Shown: positions 24,957-34,228, numbered from the stretch's first letter. The stretch is 64,000 nt of DNA from Candidatus Zipacnadia bacterium (GCA_029821735.1 JALGSU010000008.1:124001-188000), one strand, 5' to 3'. Program-made: numbers and translations. Notes: a model not told the origin generated them from the sequence alone.

Positions 24957-25817
24957 TTACTCGCTGAGCAGCCAGTTGGCAATCTTCAGGGCATAGCGCA
25001 GACGCGGCAGCCGGATCTCGTCTGGTGTATCCGGCCCGCCGCCGCCGATCTCGAAGTTGAAGATCCCCTCATACCCGATCTCGCGCAATGCCGCCGTCCC
25101 CTCAACCCAATCAACGCCACCGTAGAACGGGCAGACGTGTTGGTCAGCCGTGCGGTTGTTGTCGTCGAGGTGCGTCGCGATCAGACGATCGCCGCACTGG
25201 CGAACTGACTCAGCCATCGAGATGCCCATCAAGTGGCTGTGACCGGTGTCCAGACAGATGCCGAAGCTGGGATGGTCAACCGCGTCAATGAGACCGTGCA
25301 GCTCGGGGATGATCGACCCGAAGCGCCGTTCACCGTGCGCGGCAGTTCCCTCCAGCTTGCCGTCATACGTGTTCTCGACAGCGATGCTCATGCCAAACTG
25401 CGCTGTGTGCGCCACCAGGCGCGCGAATGTCTGGATACGACGCGCCTCCTCGGCGTCAAGCTCAGCAAGAGTGTCCGGCCTGTCACCAGCCGGATGTATC
25501 ACGCCGATCTCGACCCCTGCGCGCGCGGCCAGTTCGGCCTCGCGCATGGCGGTCGCCAGGTCCGCTTCCCGGCGCGCATCATCTGCGGTCGCCAGATTGG
25601 CGCCCATCAGCAGATGCACTTGCGGTGTCTGCAGACCGACGTCCGCCGCGGCGGCGCGAAAGTCGTCTGCGGCCTTTTCCGGGTTCTCGGCCTTCACTAT
25701 CTCGGCGATGCGCCCACATGACATTTCCACGCCCTGCCATCCCATCTCGGCGAAGACGCGCAGCTCCTCAGCCGCGGGCAGGTCGGACAGATGGTGCATG
25801 GTCACTCCTGGGTACAT
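24957..25817 (-). CDS. sugar phosphate isomerase/epimerase (tandem paralogue)
   Basis: 286 residues, same fold and length as its neighbour, and alignable along its length: QVHLLMGANLA against QVHTMLQANLA, ICLDTGHSHLMG against ICYDTGHGNLQG, DRLIATHLDDNNRTADQH against DRLIATHITDNDGSGDQH. The metal ligands are retained. GGAGGAG six bases upstream fixes ATG 25817; the longer frame to 25949 overlaps the next gene. Probably one operon with the Gfo/Idh/MocA gene 19 bases upstream, a common pairing for sugar or inositol catabolism. Confidence 0.88.
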   Translation of the reverse strand: MYPGVTMHHLSDLPAAEELRVFAEMGWQGVEMSCGRIAEIVKAENPEKAADDFRAAAADVGLQTPQVHLLMGANLATADDARREADLATAMREAELAARAGVEIGVIHPAGDRPDTLAELDAEEARRIQTFARLVAHTAQFGMSIAVENTYDGKLEGTAAHGERRFGSIIPELHGLIDAVDHPSFGICLDTGHSHLMGISMAESVRQCGDRLIATHLDDNNRTADQHVCPFYGGVDWVEGTAALREIGYEGIFNFEIGGGGPDTPDEIRLPRLRYALKIANWLLSE

Positions 25818-25836
25818 GACGGTCTCCTCCCGGTCG

Positions 25837-26826
25837 CTAGAGCGTGACGACGGCTGGCTTGTCGCCGATGTTGAGTATTGCCTCAGCGATGCGTGTGGCG
25901 CCGATGCCCTCTGCGGCTCCGACCATCGGCTGCTTACCCTCCCGCACACATTCGACGAAGTGTGCCATCTGCCGGCGGAACCAGTCGGCTCCGGTGTCCG
26001 GCTCGAAGGTCACTTCTTCCTCGCCTGTCTCCGTCCGGACCAGCAGCTTGCCGTCGCCCGGCAGCATGATGCAGCCCAACGGCCCAAGCACGTCGTGGGC
26101 GGCGTCCGCGCGAACGGTGCTCCCGAAGCCTGGCAGACCCCATGACCAGCACATGATGAGCTGGTCGCTGGACTCGAAGTTGATCACCGCGGTGCCAGTG
26201 TCCCAGGCAGTCGTGTCGGCCTTCATCGTGCGCAGGTCCGCGCTGACGCTGACAGCTTCGCCGAAGGTGAAGCGAGCCCAGTCGTAATTGTGGACCGCGC
26301 CATCGATGAACGGACCGCCACCGATCTTGGCGTCGAAGAACCACGGTGTCGGTGCACCCGACCCGCCGGAGACCGAGCGCCAGACCACCGGGTTGCCAAT
26401 CATCCCCGACTGGATGACCTCGCGCATCTTCATCCACTCGTTGCAGTAGTGGCGCACGAACCCGAGTTGAATGATGACCCCGGCCTCGTCTGCCGCAGCC
26501 GCCATGCTCTCACAGTCAGCGACCGTCATGGCCATGGGTTTCTCGCAAAACATGTGCTTGCCCGCAGCAGCGGCTTTCGCTGCATAGCCAGCGTGGAACC
26601 CTGTCGGCGTGCAGATGAAGACCGCGTCAACGTCATCGCGGCCGAGAAGCTCGTCGACGTCCATGGTCCAGTTCTCAGTACCGTATTTCTCGCAGTGAGC
26701 CTTCGCGGCGTCCTCACTCACATCCATCGCGCAGGCAATGAAAGCGTCCTCGTGCTCGACAACGTGCGGAGCGTGAGCGTTGTGAATGCCTCCGCAGCCG
26801 ATGAAACCGATGCCGGTCTTTGACAT
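25837..26826 (-). CDS. Gfo/Idh/MocA family oxidoreductase
   Basis: 329 residues. N-terminal Rossmann domain (IGFIGCGGIHNAHAPHV), then VFICTPTGFHAGYAAKA and the catalytic-lysine motif MFCEKPMA. The C-terminal alpha/beta domain carries the substrate-site GGGPFIDGAVHNYDWARF with Asp and His. It oxidises or reduces a sugar or inositol-like substrate with NAD(P). I chose ATG 26826 with GAGGACG upstream; the longer frame runs into the terminator at 26851. It sits upstream of the two isomerase genes on the same strand. Confidence 0.9.
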   Translation of the reverse strand: MSKTGIGFIGCGGIHNAHAPHVVEHEDAFIACAMDVSEDAAKAHCEKYGTENWTMDVDELLGRDDVDAVFICTPTGFHAGYAAKAAAAGKHMFCEKPMAMTVADCESMAAAADEAGVIIQLGFVRHYCNEWMKMREVIQSGMIGNPVVWRSVSGGSGAPTPWFFDAKIGGGPFIDGAVHNYDWARFTFGEAVSVSADLRTMKADTTAWDTGTAVINFESSDQLIMCWSWGLPGFGSTVRADAAHDVLGPLGCIMLPGDGKLLVRTETGEEEVTFEPDTGADWFRRQMAHFVECVREGKQPMVGAAEGIGATRIAEAILNIGDKPAVVTL

Positions 26827-26850
26827 AGCAGGGCGTCCTCCGTCCGAGGC

Positions 26851-26878
26851 AAAAGGGGCCACCCTCGCGGATGGCCCC
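26851..26878 (-). terminator. rho-independent terminator after the homocysteine methyltransferase gene
   Basis: On the minus strand a 7-bp GC stem (GGGGCCA with TGGCCCC, 10-base loop) is followed immediately by TTTT. It lies 18 bases after the stop of the upstream gene and about 25 bases before the next start, so it separates the methyltransferase transcript from the Gfo/Idh operon. Confidence 0.75.
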
Positions 26879-26895
26879 GGTGGACGACAAGCGTC

Positions 26896-27783
26896 TCAGC
26901 CGACCAGGCGGTCTCGCTCAGCGACCAGTGCCGCGATGTGATCGGGTGATGTGCCGCAGCAGCCACCGATGATACTCGCGCCGGCGTCGACCAGTTCCTC
27001 GAAGTGAGACGCCATCTCCTCTGGGGTCTCCCGGAAGACGGTCTCGCCCTTGATCAGCTCAGGCATGCCCGCGTTCGGCTTCGCCCAGACCGGCAGGTCC
27101 GTTGCGGGACTCAACTGGGCGATGACCTCTATGATGTTGACGATGCCCGCGCCGCAGTTCGAGCCGACGATGTCAGCGCCTGCTTCCTGCAACTCAGCCG
27201 CGGCCTGCTCCGGTTTCACACCCATCATGGTCGCGTACCCAGCCGGCCCCTTGTCAAATGTCATCGACACGATGGCCGGGCCGTCGAAGCCGTCCCGCAC
27301 TGCTTGGAGGGCCGCTCTGGCCTCGCCGAGATCGGTCATCGTCTCGATGAGGATCGCGTCCACACCCGCCTCGGCAAAGCCTGCCACCTGGCGCGCGAAG
27401 CAGGCCACCATCTCGTCCTCGCTCACCAGCCCAAGCGGCTGCATGAACTCGCCGGTGGGGCCGATAGAGGCAGCCACGAGGGCTTGCCCGGCAGCCGCTT
27501 GCAGGGACAGCTCCGCCGCCACGCGATTCACTACCTCCGTCTGGTCCTCAAGCCCGCACGAGGCGAGCTTGAAAGTGCTGCCCTGGAAGCTGTTCGTGAG
27601 AATAATGTCGGCGCCCGCATCGACGTAGCCCTGCGCGACTGCCTGTACGGCAGCCGGATTCTCCAGATTCCACGTCTCGCCCAGTTGCCCTACAGGCAGA
27701 CCGTGCACCGTCAGCTGCCAGCCCCACGATCCGTCGGCAACCAATATCTTCTTCTCTGAAAGCTTCTCTGCTATCGCGTTCAC
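26896..27783 (-). CDS. homocysteine S-methyltransferase domain protein
   Basis: 295 residues, a stand-alone MetH-type homocysteine-binding barrel. LVADGSWGWQL and ILTNSFQGSTFKL are near the N-terminus. The zinc-binding cysteines are in VGSNCGAG and IIGGCCGTSPDHI near the C-terminus. It should transfer a methyl group from a donor such as a corrinoid protein or betaine to homocysteine or a related thiol. No cobalamin-binding domain is fused. The start is GTG 27783 with GAGGAGG seven bases upstream. It follows thyX by 17 bases on the same strand. Confidence 0.88.
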   Translation of the reverse strand: MNAIAEKLSEKKILVADGSWGWQLTVHGLPVGQLGETWNLENPAAVQAVAQGYVDAGADIILTNSFQGSTFKLASCGLEDQTEVVNRVAAELSLQAAAGQALVAASIGPTGEFMQPLGLVSEDEMVACFARQVAGFAEAGVDAILIETMTDLGEARAALQAVRDGFDGPAIVSMTFDKGPAGYATMMGVKPEQAAAELQEAGADIVGSNCGAGIVNIIEVIAQLSPATDLPVWAKPNAGMPELIKGETVFRETPEEMASHFEELVDAGASIIGGCCGTSPDHIAALVAERDRLVG

Positions 27784-27800
27784 GGCGCTGCCTCCTCGGC

Positions 27801-28544
27801 TCAGACCTCGCGGTCTGCGTAGCGTTCCTTCATTTCGGCGAACCGGCCGCAGGTCATCTTCCCCTCAGGGCACATCCCCAGCCTCACGCACTTCGGGCCC
27901 GCTCCCACAAAGATCGTCGGCGCGACGACCTGCACCTCGTCGAGCATCATATCCGCCATGCGCCGGATCTCCCACTGCGCCCGCTGGCAGAGCCGTTCCT
28001 CGAAGAAGTGCAGCAACTGTCGCGCGTTCATCGTGGCGAAAATCTTGGTCTCGCACGAGTTGGGCAGCACGTAGCGCGCATCCTCGTTGCTCTGCTCGCC
28101 TGTCCGTCCGAGCGCATCGTTCAGGCGCCCGTATCGCTCCGCAATCATACCCATCGTGGCGGCGAAATACTCCTCCGCATCGACGCTCTCGCCACCGTCC
28201 TCGACGGTGCAGCCCTGGAGCTGCGGTGGGACGATGTAGTCAAATTCGTCATGGGCCACGTAGCGTTGACTCCGCTGCGAGTAGCTGGCCAGCCGATGCC
28301 TCACAAGCTGGTGAGTCAGCGCTCTCGACACGCCCTCAATATAGAACGTGAAAGAGGCGTGCTCAAAGGGACTCATGTGGCCCATCTCACTCAGCCGGCG
28401 GACGAACTTCGCGGCATCATCCGCATTCTGGTCGAGGATCGCGTCGGTGTCAGCGGCGTAGCACAGCTTCGCGGCCGCGGCGATGGCCTCGTCGGGCTCG
28501 GGCGTGTGGCGCACCAGTGATACGACCGCTTCGACTGCGGGCAC
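27801..28544 (-). CDS. thyX: flavin-dependent thymidylate synthase
   Basis: 247 residues. Converts dUMP to dTMP using methylene-tetrahydrofolate and FAD. The ThyX signature RHRLASYSQRSQRY is intact, with SPFEHASFTFYIEG before it and LLHFFEERLCQRAQWEIR after it. A C-terminal extension has MCPEGKMTCG with two cysteines. GTG 28544 is preceded by GGAG eight bases upstream. An extended -10 promoter lies about 45 bases upstream. Confidence 0.95.
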   Translation of the reverse strand: MPAVEAVVSLVRHTPEPDEAIAAAAKLCYAADTDAILDQNADDAAKFVRRLSEMGHMSPFEHASFTFYIEGVSRALTHQLVRHRLASYSQRSQRYVAHDEFDYIVPPQLQGCTVEDGGESVDAEEYFAATMGMIAERYGRLNDALGRTGEQSNEDARYVLPNSCETKIFATMNARQLLHFFEERLCQRAQWEIRRMADMMLDEVQVVAPTIFVGAGPKCVRLGMCPEGKMTCGRFAEMKERYADREV

Positions 28545-28586
28545 GCTCTCAACTCCAGACGGGCCGATCTCGCGCGTCGCTGCGCA

Positions 28587-28595
28587 ATTATACCA
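28587..28595 (-). promoter_or_regulatory. extended -10 promoter for thyX
   Basis: The minus strand reads TGGTATAAT, an extended -10 (TGn plus perfect TATAAT). There is no good -35 hexamer. It lies between the stop of the upstream gene (28611) and the thyX start. Confidence 0.55.
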
Positions 28596-28610
28596 CGGAT
28601 TGAGGCCGGG

Positions 28611-30149
28611 CTACAGCAGCTCTCGGGGCACCATGTTGCCCAGGTTGAGGATCAGCGCGGGGTCCAGCGCCCGTTTCACTGTAGCTATTTCGGCCAGGCC
28701 CTCGCGCCCATACATCAGCTCGAGATAGGGCACCCGAGCGCCATTCACCGGCATACGCTTCTTGCCCACGCCATGCTCGGCGGTCACCGTTCCGCCGAGG
28801 CTCACCGCAAGCTCGGCCAGACCTGCGTATTCGACCAGCGCTGCCTCGAATTCCTCGTCGGTGTCGATGAAGAAGTCCATATGCAGATGGTAGTCGCCAA
28901 TGTGCGCGAACAGGACCCAGAACATCCCGTCGCGATCGGCCATCGCCTCAAAGCGATCGCCCGCCGCTCGGTAAGCCGCGAGCATCTCCGGGAAGGTCTC
29001 CGCCGGCGTCGCGAAATCCGTGCACAGTTTGTGCGAACCCCGTTGTCGGAGATAGGTGTTCACACCCTCGGGCAGCGAGTGACGCAGCGCCCGCTGCTCT
29101 CTCATGTCTCGCTCGGTATCCGCAAACCAATCGGCGGCCGGCTGGCTCTCCTCGAAGACTGCCTCCAGCCCATCGAGCGCATCCGGATCCGAGACGTCCA
29201 GTTCGCAGAACACAGCCGAGCGATGGCCCGGGTCAACGTGCGGCTGGTCCTGCATGAAGCGCAGCGAGTTGTGGTCGAAATACTCGAGCGAGATCACCGG
29301 CAAGCCCTCGTCCCGTGCTCGCCGAAGAGCATCGACCTGCACCAGCGCCCCGTCATCAGTATCAAAGAACGATATGTCGGACGCGAACTCCGGCCTGTCA
29401 GTGACGCGCGCCAGCACCTCTGTCACGACGCCGAGAATCCCCTCGCACCCCACGAACAGGTCGACAAGGTCCATGCCGTCAGCGGCACACAGACCGGCGG
29501 CGTTCTTCACTTCCGGCATGTCGTAGGAAGGGGCCGAGAACTCCAGCTCGCGTCCGGACTCCGTCGTGACTGCGAAGTCACGTCCGTCCGCCATCACTTC
29601 ACCTCGACGCAGGGCCAGCCTGTCGCCGTCCGGCAACACCACGCGCAGCCCCTCGACCCATTCATTCACCTTCCCCCAGGTGAAACTCCGGGCCCCGGAG
29701 GCGTTGCAGGCAACCGCGCCGCCGAGCATTGCAGTCATCTCGGTGGGCGAGGCGGGGAAGAGCAGCTCCGGCGCGAGCAGGCCGTCCAGCGCTTCCAGCG
29801 TGATGGCGGCCGGGCAACGGGCCAGCCGCCCGGCGCGGTCAAGCGCCACGCTACACTCGATGCCCAGATGCTCGATGCTCACTCGCTCGGCGTCGAAACT
29901 CTCTGGCTCGCGCATATGGTCCATGGCGAGTACTATGCCGCCGTGCGTCGCGCACCGCCCGCCCGCGAGCCCGGTGCCACCGCCCGAAACGGTCACGGGT
30001 GTGCCCGCAGCAGTCGCCGCCGCGAGAATCTCGGCCACGTCGTCCTCACACTCGGGATACACGATTTCGGCGACGCCCTCGGCGTAGAAATCGTTGCTCT
30101 CGTCAGTCAGGAACTGCTCTATGGTCTCGACGTTGCAGTCGCGTCGCAT
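28611..30149 (-). CDS. FAD-linked oxidase (GlcD/D-lactate dehydrogenase-like)
   Basis: 512 residues. The PCMH-type FAD domain is visible: VSGGGTGLAGGRC, SPTEMTAMLGGAVACNASGARSF for flavin binding, and CEGILGVVTEVLARV. The C-terminal FAD-oxidase domain holds FAHIGDYHLHMDF (metal/substrate His) and TVTAEHGVGKKR. It oxidises a 2-hydroxyacid such as glycolate or D-lactate. There is no adjacent GlcE/GlcF-like iron-sulfur partner. GGAGG seven bases upstream fixes ATG 30149. Confidence 0.9.
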   Translation of the reverse strand: MRRDCNVETIEQFLTDESNDFYAEGVAEIVYPECEDDVAEILAAATAAGTPVTVSGGGTGLAGGRCATHGGIVLAMDHMREPESFDAERVSIEHLGIECSVALDRAGRLARCPAAITLEALDGLLAPELLFPASPTEMTAMLGGAVACNASGARSFTWGKVNEWVEGLRVVLPDGDRLALRRGEVMADGRDFAVTTESGRELEFSAPSYDMPEVKNAAGLCAADGMDLVDLFVGCEGILGVVTEVLARVTDRPEFASDISFFDTDDGALVQVDALRRARDEGLPVISLEYFDHNSLRFMQDQPHVDPGHRSAVFCELDVSDPDALDGLEAVFEESQPAADWFADTERDMREQRALRHSLPEGVNTYLRQRGSHKLCTDFATPAETFPEMLAAYRAAGDRFEAMADRDGMFWVLFAHIGDYHLHMDFFIDTDEEFEAALVEYAGLAELAVSLGGTVTAEHGVGKKRMPVNGARVPYLELMYGREGLAEIATVKRALDPALILNLGNMVPRELL

Positions 30150-30277
30150 GCACGTGCCTCCGTTCACGGTCCTGTTGCGCGCGTCAGTTCGACACAGAGG
30201 CCCTCGGCTCCTGTTACGGGAGGAAGTGGGCGTGCTGCGGGAGAAAGGGAGCGCAACACATTCAGGAGGTATACCCG

Positions 30278-31318
30278 ATGAGCTTTGAGCGCGGCTGGCA
30301 GGCGCTGCACTTGGATATGCCCGACAGGATTCCCCACACCGAGTATGTCTCCCACCCCGACTGGGTGAAGCGGTTGACCGGTCTTGACCCGCGCGTACCC
30401 GATGAAGCGGCCGAGGCCAGCCTGGCCCTCGTGCGCGAATGGGACTACGACCTCCGCTGGGGCACCATGAGCCTGCCGGGCCAGCCCCGGCTCACGCACA
30501 TGGGCACCGCCATCTGGAGCGAGGCCATCGAGGCCAGCTTCCACGATAACCGCGTGTGCCCGTTCGAGACCCCCGAGGACGTGCTCAACTTCGATCCCGT
30601 CGAAGTGATCGGCCTGCAAGATCACGACGAGTTAGTTGAATACTACAAGACCACCTGGCGCAACATGCAGGACCAGACCCCGACCTGCGTGGTGCCCGCG
30701 GGATACTACAACACGGTCTTCACCTGGCCCATTTTGACCTTCGGCTGGGACCTCTTCCTGCTCGCGGCGGCGCTCGACGAGGAGCGCTTTGACCGCGTGA
30801 TGGAGGGCTTCTTCGAGATCTCCCTGACGGCCTACACCGCGCAAGCCGAATGTGGCGCCGACTTCTTCATCTGCCACGACGACTTCGTCTGGACCGCCGG
30901 CGCGGTCTTTCATCCCCACTGGTATGACAAATACATCTTCCCGCGCTATCGAAAGCTCTGGGCGCCCCTGAAAGAGGCCGGCATGCGCATCCTCTTTTGC
31001 TCGGACGGTGGCTACACCGAGTTCATCGACGACCTTGCCGACGCCGGCGCGGACGGCTTCATGTTCGAGCCCATGACCGACCTTGAATACGTCGTCGAGC
31101 GCTATGGTCAGACACATGTGATCGTCGGCAACGTTGATTGCCGCATTCTGACCTTCGGCACTCCCGACGAGATCCGCGCTGAGGTGCAGCGCTGCGTCGA
31201 CCTTGGCCGCGACTGCCCGGGCTACTTCTTCTCGGTGGGTAACCACATCCCTTACAACGTGCCGATCGACAACGTGCAGGTCTACGCTGACGCCATAGAT
31301 GAACTGGGGCGACGCTGA
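30278..31318 (+). CDS. uroporphyrinogen-decarboxylase-like protein
   Basis: 346 residues, a second URO-D superfamily barrel, distant from the one at 20441. DRIPHTEYVSHPDWVKRLTG opens the protein; GADFFICHDDFVWTAGAVFH, MRILFCSDGGYTEFIDDL and VIVGNVDCRILTFGTPDEI mark the barrel strands; the C-terminus has FFSVGNHIPYNVPIDNV. The SDG motif and GNVD pattern match the methyltransferase-like branch rather than HemE. AGGAGGT seven bases upstream is a near-perfect ribosome-binding site for ATG 30278. Its stop overlaps the next ATG. Confidence 0.8.
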   Translation: MSFERGWQALHLDMPDRIPHTEYVSHPDWVKRLTGLDPRVPDEAAEASLALVREWDYDLRWGTMSLPGQPRLTHMGTAIWSEAIEASFHDNRVCPFETPEDVLNFDPVEVIGLQDHDELVEYYKTTWRNMQDQTPTCVVPAGYYNTVFTWPILTFGWDLFLLAAALDEERFDRVMEGFFEISLTAYTAQAECGADFFICHDDFVWTAGAVFHPHWYDKYIFPRYRKLWAPLKEAGMRILFCSDGGYTEFIDDLADAGADGFMFEPMTDLEYVVERYGQTHVIVGNVDCRILTFGTPDEIRAEVQRCVDLGRDCPGYFFSVGNHIPYNVPIDNVQVYADAIDELGRR

Positions 31319-32295
31319 TGAGCGTGAACTACGAGCTGTGTGACCACACGCGCGTGCCCCAACTGGCGCGGCAGTTCACTGATCTGAGCAACATCGCCTT
31401 CGCCGAGTATGACGGAGCCATGGAGTTCAGTTACGAGTGGGGCGAATGGTATCTGGCGCGCCCCGGTACCGACCGTCGCCTGTGTCAGGCGGGCATGCGC
31501 GGCGACCAGATGGTCTCGCAGGTGCTGGTCGCCATGCAGGATCTTCAGATAGGTGGCGAGTTACTCCGCTGCGGGATCATCGACAGCGTCGCGACGCTGC
31601 CCGAGCATCGCAAGCAGGGGCTGGCGCGCGGGCTGATGGGCCGCGCACATGATGCCATGCGCGAGATCGGCGGTGCAGACGCTGCGGTGCTCTACACCAA
31701 TCCCGCTGGCCACCCATACAAGTTCTACGGGCGACTCGGGTATCTGACCCGCGCGACCGCGGCCCTCATAACCGGACGCAGACCCGACGTGACCCCAACC
31801 GTCGTGGAGATTGATCCAGAGGCCGGGGCCGCCAGTCTCATGTCACTCCTGAACACCTACCACGGTGCCCACGAGGGCTACGCACCGCTGACGCCGGAGC
31901 TATGGCACTGGCACAAGCTGACCGTTCCGGAGAGCACCGGCCTGCGGGTCATGGCACGCAGTGAAGGCTCCGACGCGCTGGCGACCGTCAGCTTCGCGGA
32001 GGCCCAATTGCTCTTGGGTGGCGAGCGGCGCGAGGTGTGCATCGCGTATGACCTGGCCACGCCCGAACTCAGCGCCGAGCGCATGGCCGGACTCCTCGCT
32101 GCATCGCCCCGCGAGTGGGTCGCGATGATCGTGGACGTCGCCTCTCCGGAAGCCCGGCACGCGAGCGCGTTGGGCCTCGACACCGAAGTCGGCGAGGCCG
32201 CGATGGTCCTGCCCTGGACCGACAAGGCGCGAGCGGCCCTGCAGGAGGAGCCCGGTATCTGGTACCCAATGATAGAGTCGCTTATTGGCGTTTGA
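31318..32295 (+). CDS. GNAT family N-acetyltransferase (Eis-like)
   Basis: 325 residues. The N-terminal GNAT domain has the acetyl-CoA loop SVATLPEHRKQGLARGLM and YTNPAGHPYKFYGRLGY. A second, weaker GNAT-like region and a C-terminal SCP2-like part fit the Eis architecture, whose members acetylate amines on small molecules or proteins. ATG 31318 overlaps the preceding TGA, so translation is coupled to the URO-D-like gene. The substrate is unknown. Confidence 0.83.
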   Translation: MSVNYELCDHTRVPQLARQFTDLSNIAFAEYDGAMEFSYEWGEWYLARPGTDRRLCQAGMRGDQMVSQVLVAMQDLQIGGELLRCGIIDSVATLPEHRKQGLARGLMGRAHDAMREIGGADAAVLYTNPAGHPYKFYGRLGYLTRATAALITGRRPDVTPTVVEIDPEAGAASLMSLLNTYHGAHEGYAPLTPELWHWHKLTVPESTGLRVMARSEGSDALATVSFAEAQLLLGGERREVCIAYDLATPELSAERMAGLLAASPREWVAMIVDVASPEARHASALGLDTEVGEAAMVLPWTDKARAALQEEPGIWYPMIESLIGV

Positions 32296-32316
32296 GGCAC
32301 TCACAGGGGATGAACT

Positions 32317-33195
32317 ATGGCCGAACCGATGAGACCGGAGATTGACGAGGCCCTGTGCACGAACTGCGGCTCTTGCGCGGAGGCTTGCCTGCTGGGTGTG
32401 ATCGTCCACGGTGACGCGGGTCCCACCTTCGACGGTCCCGGTTCCTGTCTCGGGTGCGGGCATTGCGTGGCGGTCTGCCCGACGGGCGCCTTGACTCACC
32501 CGAGTCTCGGAGATGGCGCCACCTTCGAGTTGGCCGCAGCACCTCAGGTCGATAGCGAGACCCTCATGCGCTTCATGGGCCGCCGCCGCAGCACCCGCAG
32601 CTATCAGGATCGCCCGGTGCCCCCGGAGATCATCGAACGCTTGCTGCAGGCTGCCGTCCTCGCACCCAGCGGTCACAACGCCCAGAACTGGGCCTTTTCG
32701 GTCATCACATCCCCGGACAGGCTGGCCGCAGTTCGCGAAAGGTGCGTCCTGAACATGCGCCGTCTCGTGGGCTTGATGGACAGCCCATTCGGCGGCGTCG
32801 CCCTGCGCCTCGCCGGAGCGTCCTTACCTGCGGCCAAGAGGAAAGCGTTGTCCTCAATGCTGGCCCGCATAGCGAAGGCCCACGAGGAGGGTGCCGACCG
32901 CCTGCTCTGGGGCGCGCCGGCGCTCATTGTCGCCCACGCTCCCTCGTCCGACCCGACCGGCGCTGAGAGTTGTCACTACGCTATCGGCAACCTGATGGCG
33001 ATGGCTGTCGCCGAGGGGCTTGGCACCTGTCTGATTGGCTTCGTCGCCGAGCCCGCGAAGCGCGACCGCAAGCTCCGCGAACTGCTTGCGGTGCCCCCGA
33101 CCCACAGTCTGCACGCGGCCCTTTCGATTGGCTATCCCACCATCCGCTTCGCACGCACCGTGCCCAAGCACCAGCCCGATATCACGTTCATCTGA
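32317..33195 (+). CDS. nitroreductase with N-terminal 2[4Fe-4S] ferredoxin domain
   Basis: 292 residues. Residues 10-60 hold two CxxCxxCxxxC-type cluster sites (CTNCGSCAEAC and CLGCGHCVAVCP). Residues about 80-285 are a nitroreductase fold with RRSTRSYQDRPVP at the FMN site, AVLAPSGHNAQNW and GNLMAMAVAEGLGTCLIGF. The fusion suggests electrons pass from ferredoxin-type clusters to FMN to reduce a substrate, as in other ferredoxin-nitroreductase fusions. It starts 21 bases after the GNAT gene. Confidence 0.92.
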   Translation: MAEPMRPEIDEALCTNCGSCAEACLLGVIVHGDAGPTFDGPGSCLGCGHCVAVCPTGALTHPSLGDGATFELAAAPQVDSETLMRFMGRRRSTRSYQDRPVPPEIIERLLQAAVLAPSGHNAQNWAFSVITSPDRLAAVRERCVLNMRRLVGLMDSPFGGVALRLAGASLPAAKRKALSSMLARIAKAHEEGADRLLWGAPALIVAHAPSSDPTGAESCHYAIGNLMAMAVAEGLGTCLIGFVAEPAKRDRKLRELLAVPPTHSLHAALSIGYPTIRFARTVPKHQPDITFI

Positions 33196-33211
33196 GTGGG
33201 AGTGAGAAGCA

Positions 33212-34222
33212 GTGGCCATCGATATCACGGTCGACCATGCAGTCGCGACGCTGACCGACGGGACGCAGTTGCGCACACCCTTCTGGCGCATTGACAGCGA
33301 CCGCGACGGCCATCACCTGGCCATGCTGGCCGCCCAGCACGGCAACGAGGTCCAGGGCATCGAGGTCGCCCGTCGCTTTGCGGACCTCTGCGCCGAGCAG
33401 CTTGTGGCTGGCACTGTCACGCTCGTGCCCTACGCCAATCTCCTCGCCATTCGCCACCGGCGACATTCATCAGACCTCGGCCCCGAGCAGCCTGGACGTG
33501 AGAGTCAGGGCTTCAACATGCAGCAGGCCTGGCCGGGCGATCCCGACGGGAACGACATCGAGCGCGTGGTCTACGCGTTGGATGCCAAGGTCATCGCGCA
33601 CTCTGACCGGCTTGTGGACATGCATTGCTGGAACCACTTCTGGGCCGCGGCCGTCCTCGCCCGTTCCGACAACGGCGTCGCGGTGCAGATGGCCGAGGCC
33701 ACCGACCTGCCCTTCGTGATGTGGCGCAACTCCCCCGCGCCGGAGGCAGACATCGCCACCAGCAGCCACCTCATGTACAGCCGCGGGGGCGTGTCAATGG
33801 CTATCGAGCTCTCCGGCCAGTACCAGATGCGCGAGGCTGAGGTCGACCGGGGCCTGCGGGCCATGGCCAACGTCGCGAAGGTCCTCGACATGATCCCCGG
33901 CGAGCCGGAGATCATCGACGGGCCAATGCTCGAGCCGCTCGCCGGCAACGATGTCGTCGTCGAGGCCCCCTGTTCCGGGATCTTCATGCAGTCGGGCCTC
34001 GAACCCGGGCAGCGAGTAGTCCAGGGCCTGAAGCTCGGACACATCGTCCGCGACGATGACCTCGAGACCGTAGTAGTGCGCTCACCCGCATGCGGCCGGC
34101 TGTGGAAGTATGGGCGGCATGACATGAAATGTGACGTGCGCCTGCCCGACCAGCATCCCTACGCCAGCGAAGGCGACATGCTGGCGCTGATCGTCCAGGC
34201 ATGTGGCCCCGAGAGGGAGTAA
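33212..34222 (+). CDS. succinylglutamate desuccinylase/aspartoacylase family protein
   Basis: 336 residues, zinc-dependent M14-like amidohydrolase. LAAQHGNEVQGIEVARRF supplies the His and Glu zinc ligands, and LVDMHCWNH the third His. The C-terminal ~100 residues form the beta-barrel half (VEAPCSGIFMQ...HIVRDDDLETVVVRSPACG). It should deacylate an N-acyl amino acid or related amide. GTG 33212 has GGAG nine bases upstream. A close paralogue starts 6 bases downstream. Confidence 0.88.
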   Translation: MAIDITVDHAVATLTDGTQLRTPFWRIDSDRDGHHLAMLAAQHGNEVQGIEVARRFADLCAEQLVAGTVTLVPYANLLAIRHRRHSSDLGPEQPGRESQGFNMQQAWPGDPDGNDIERVVYALDAKVIAHSDRLVDMHCWNHFWAAAVLARSDNGVAVQMAEATDLPFVMWRNSPAPEADIATSSHLMYSRGGVSMAIELSGQYQMREAEVDRGLRAMANVAKVLDMIPGEPEIIDGPMLEPLAGNDVVVEAPCSGIFMQSGLEPGQRVVQGLKLGHIVRDDDLETVVVRSPACGRLWKYGRHDMKCDVRLPDQHPYASEGDMLALIVQACGPERE

Positions 34223-34228
34223 TCGACC

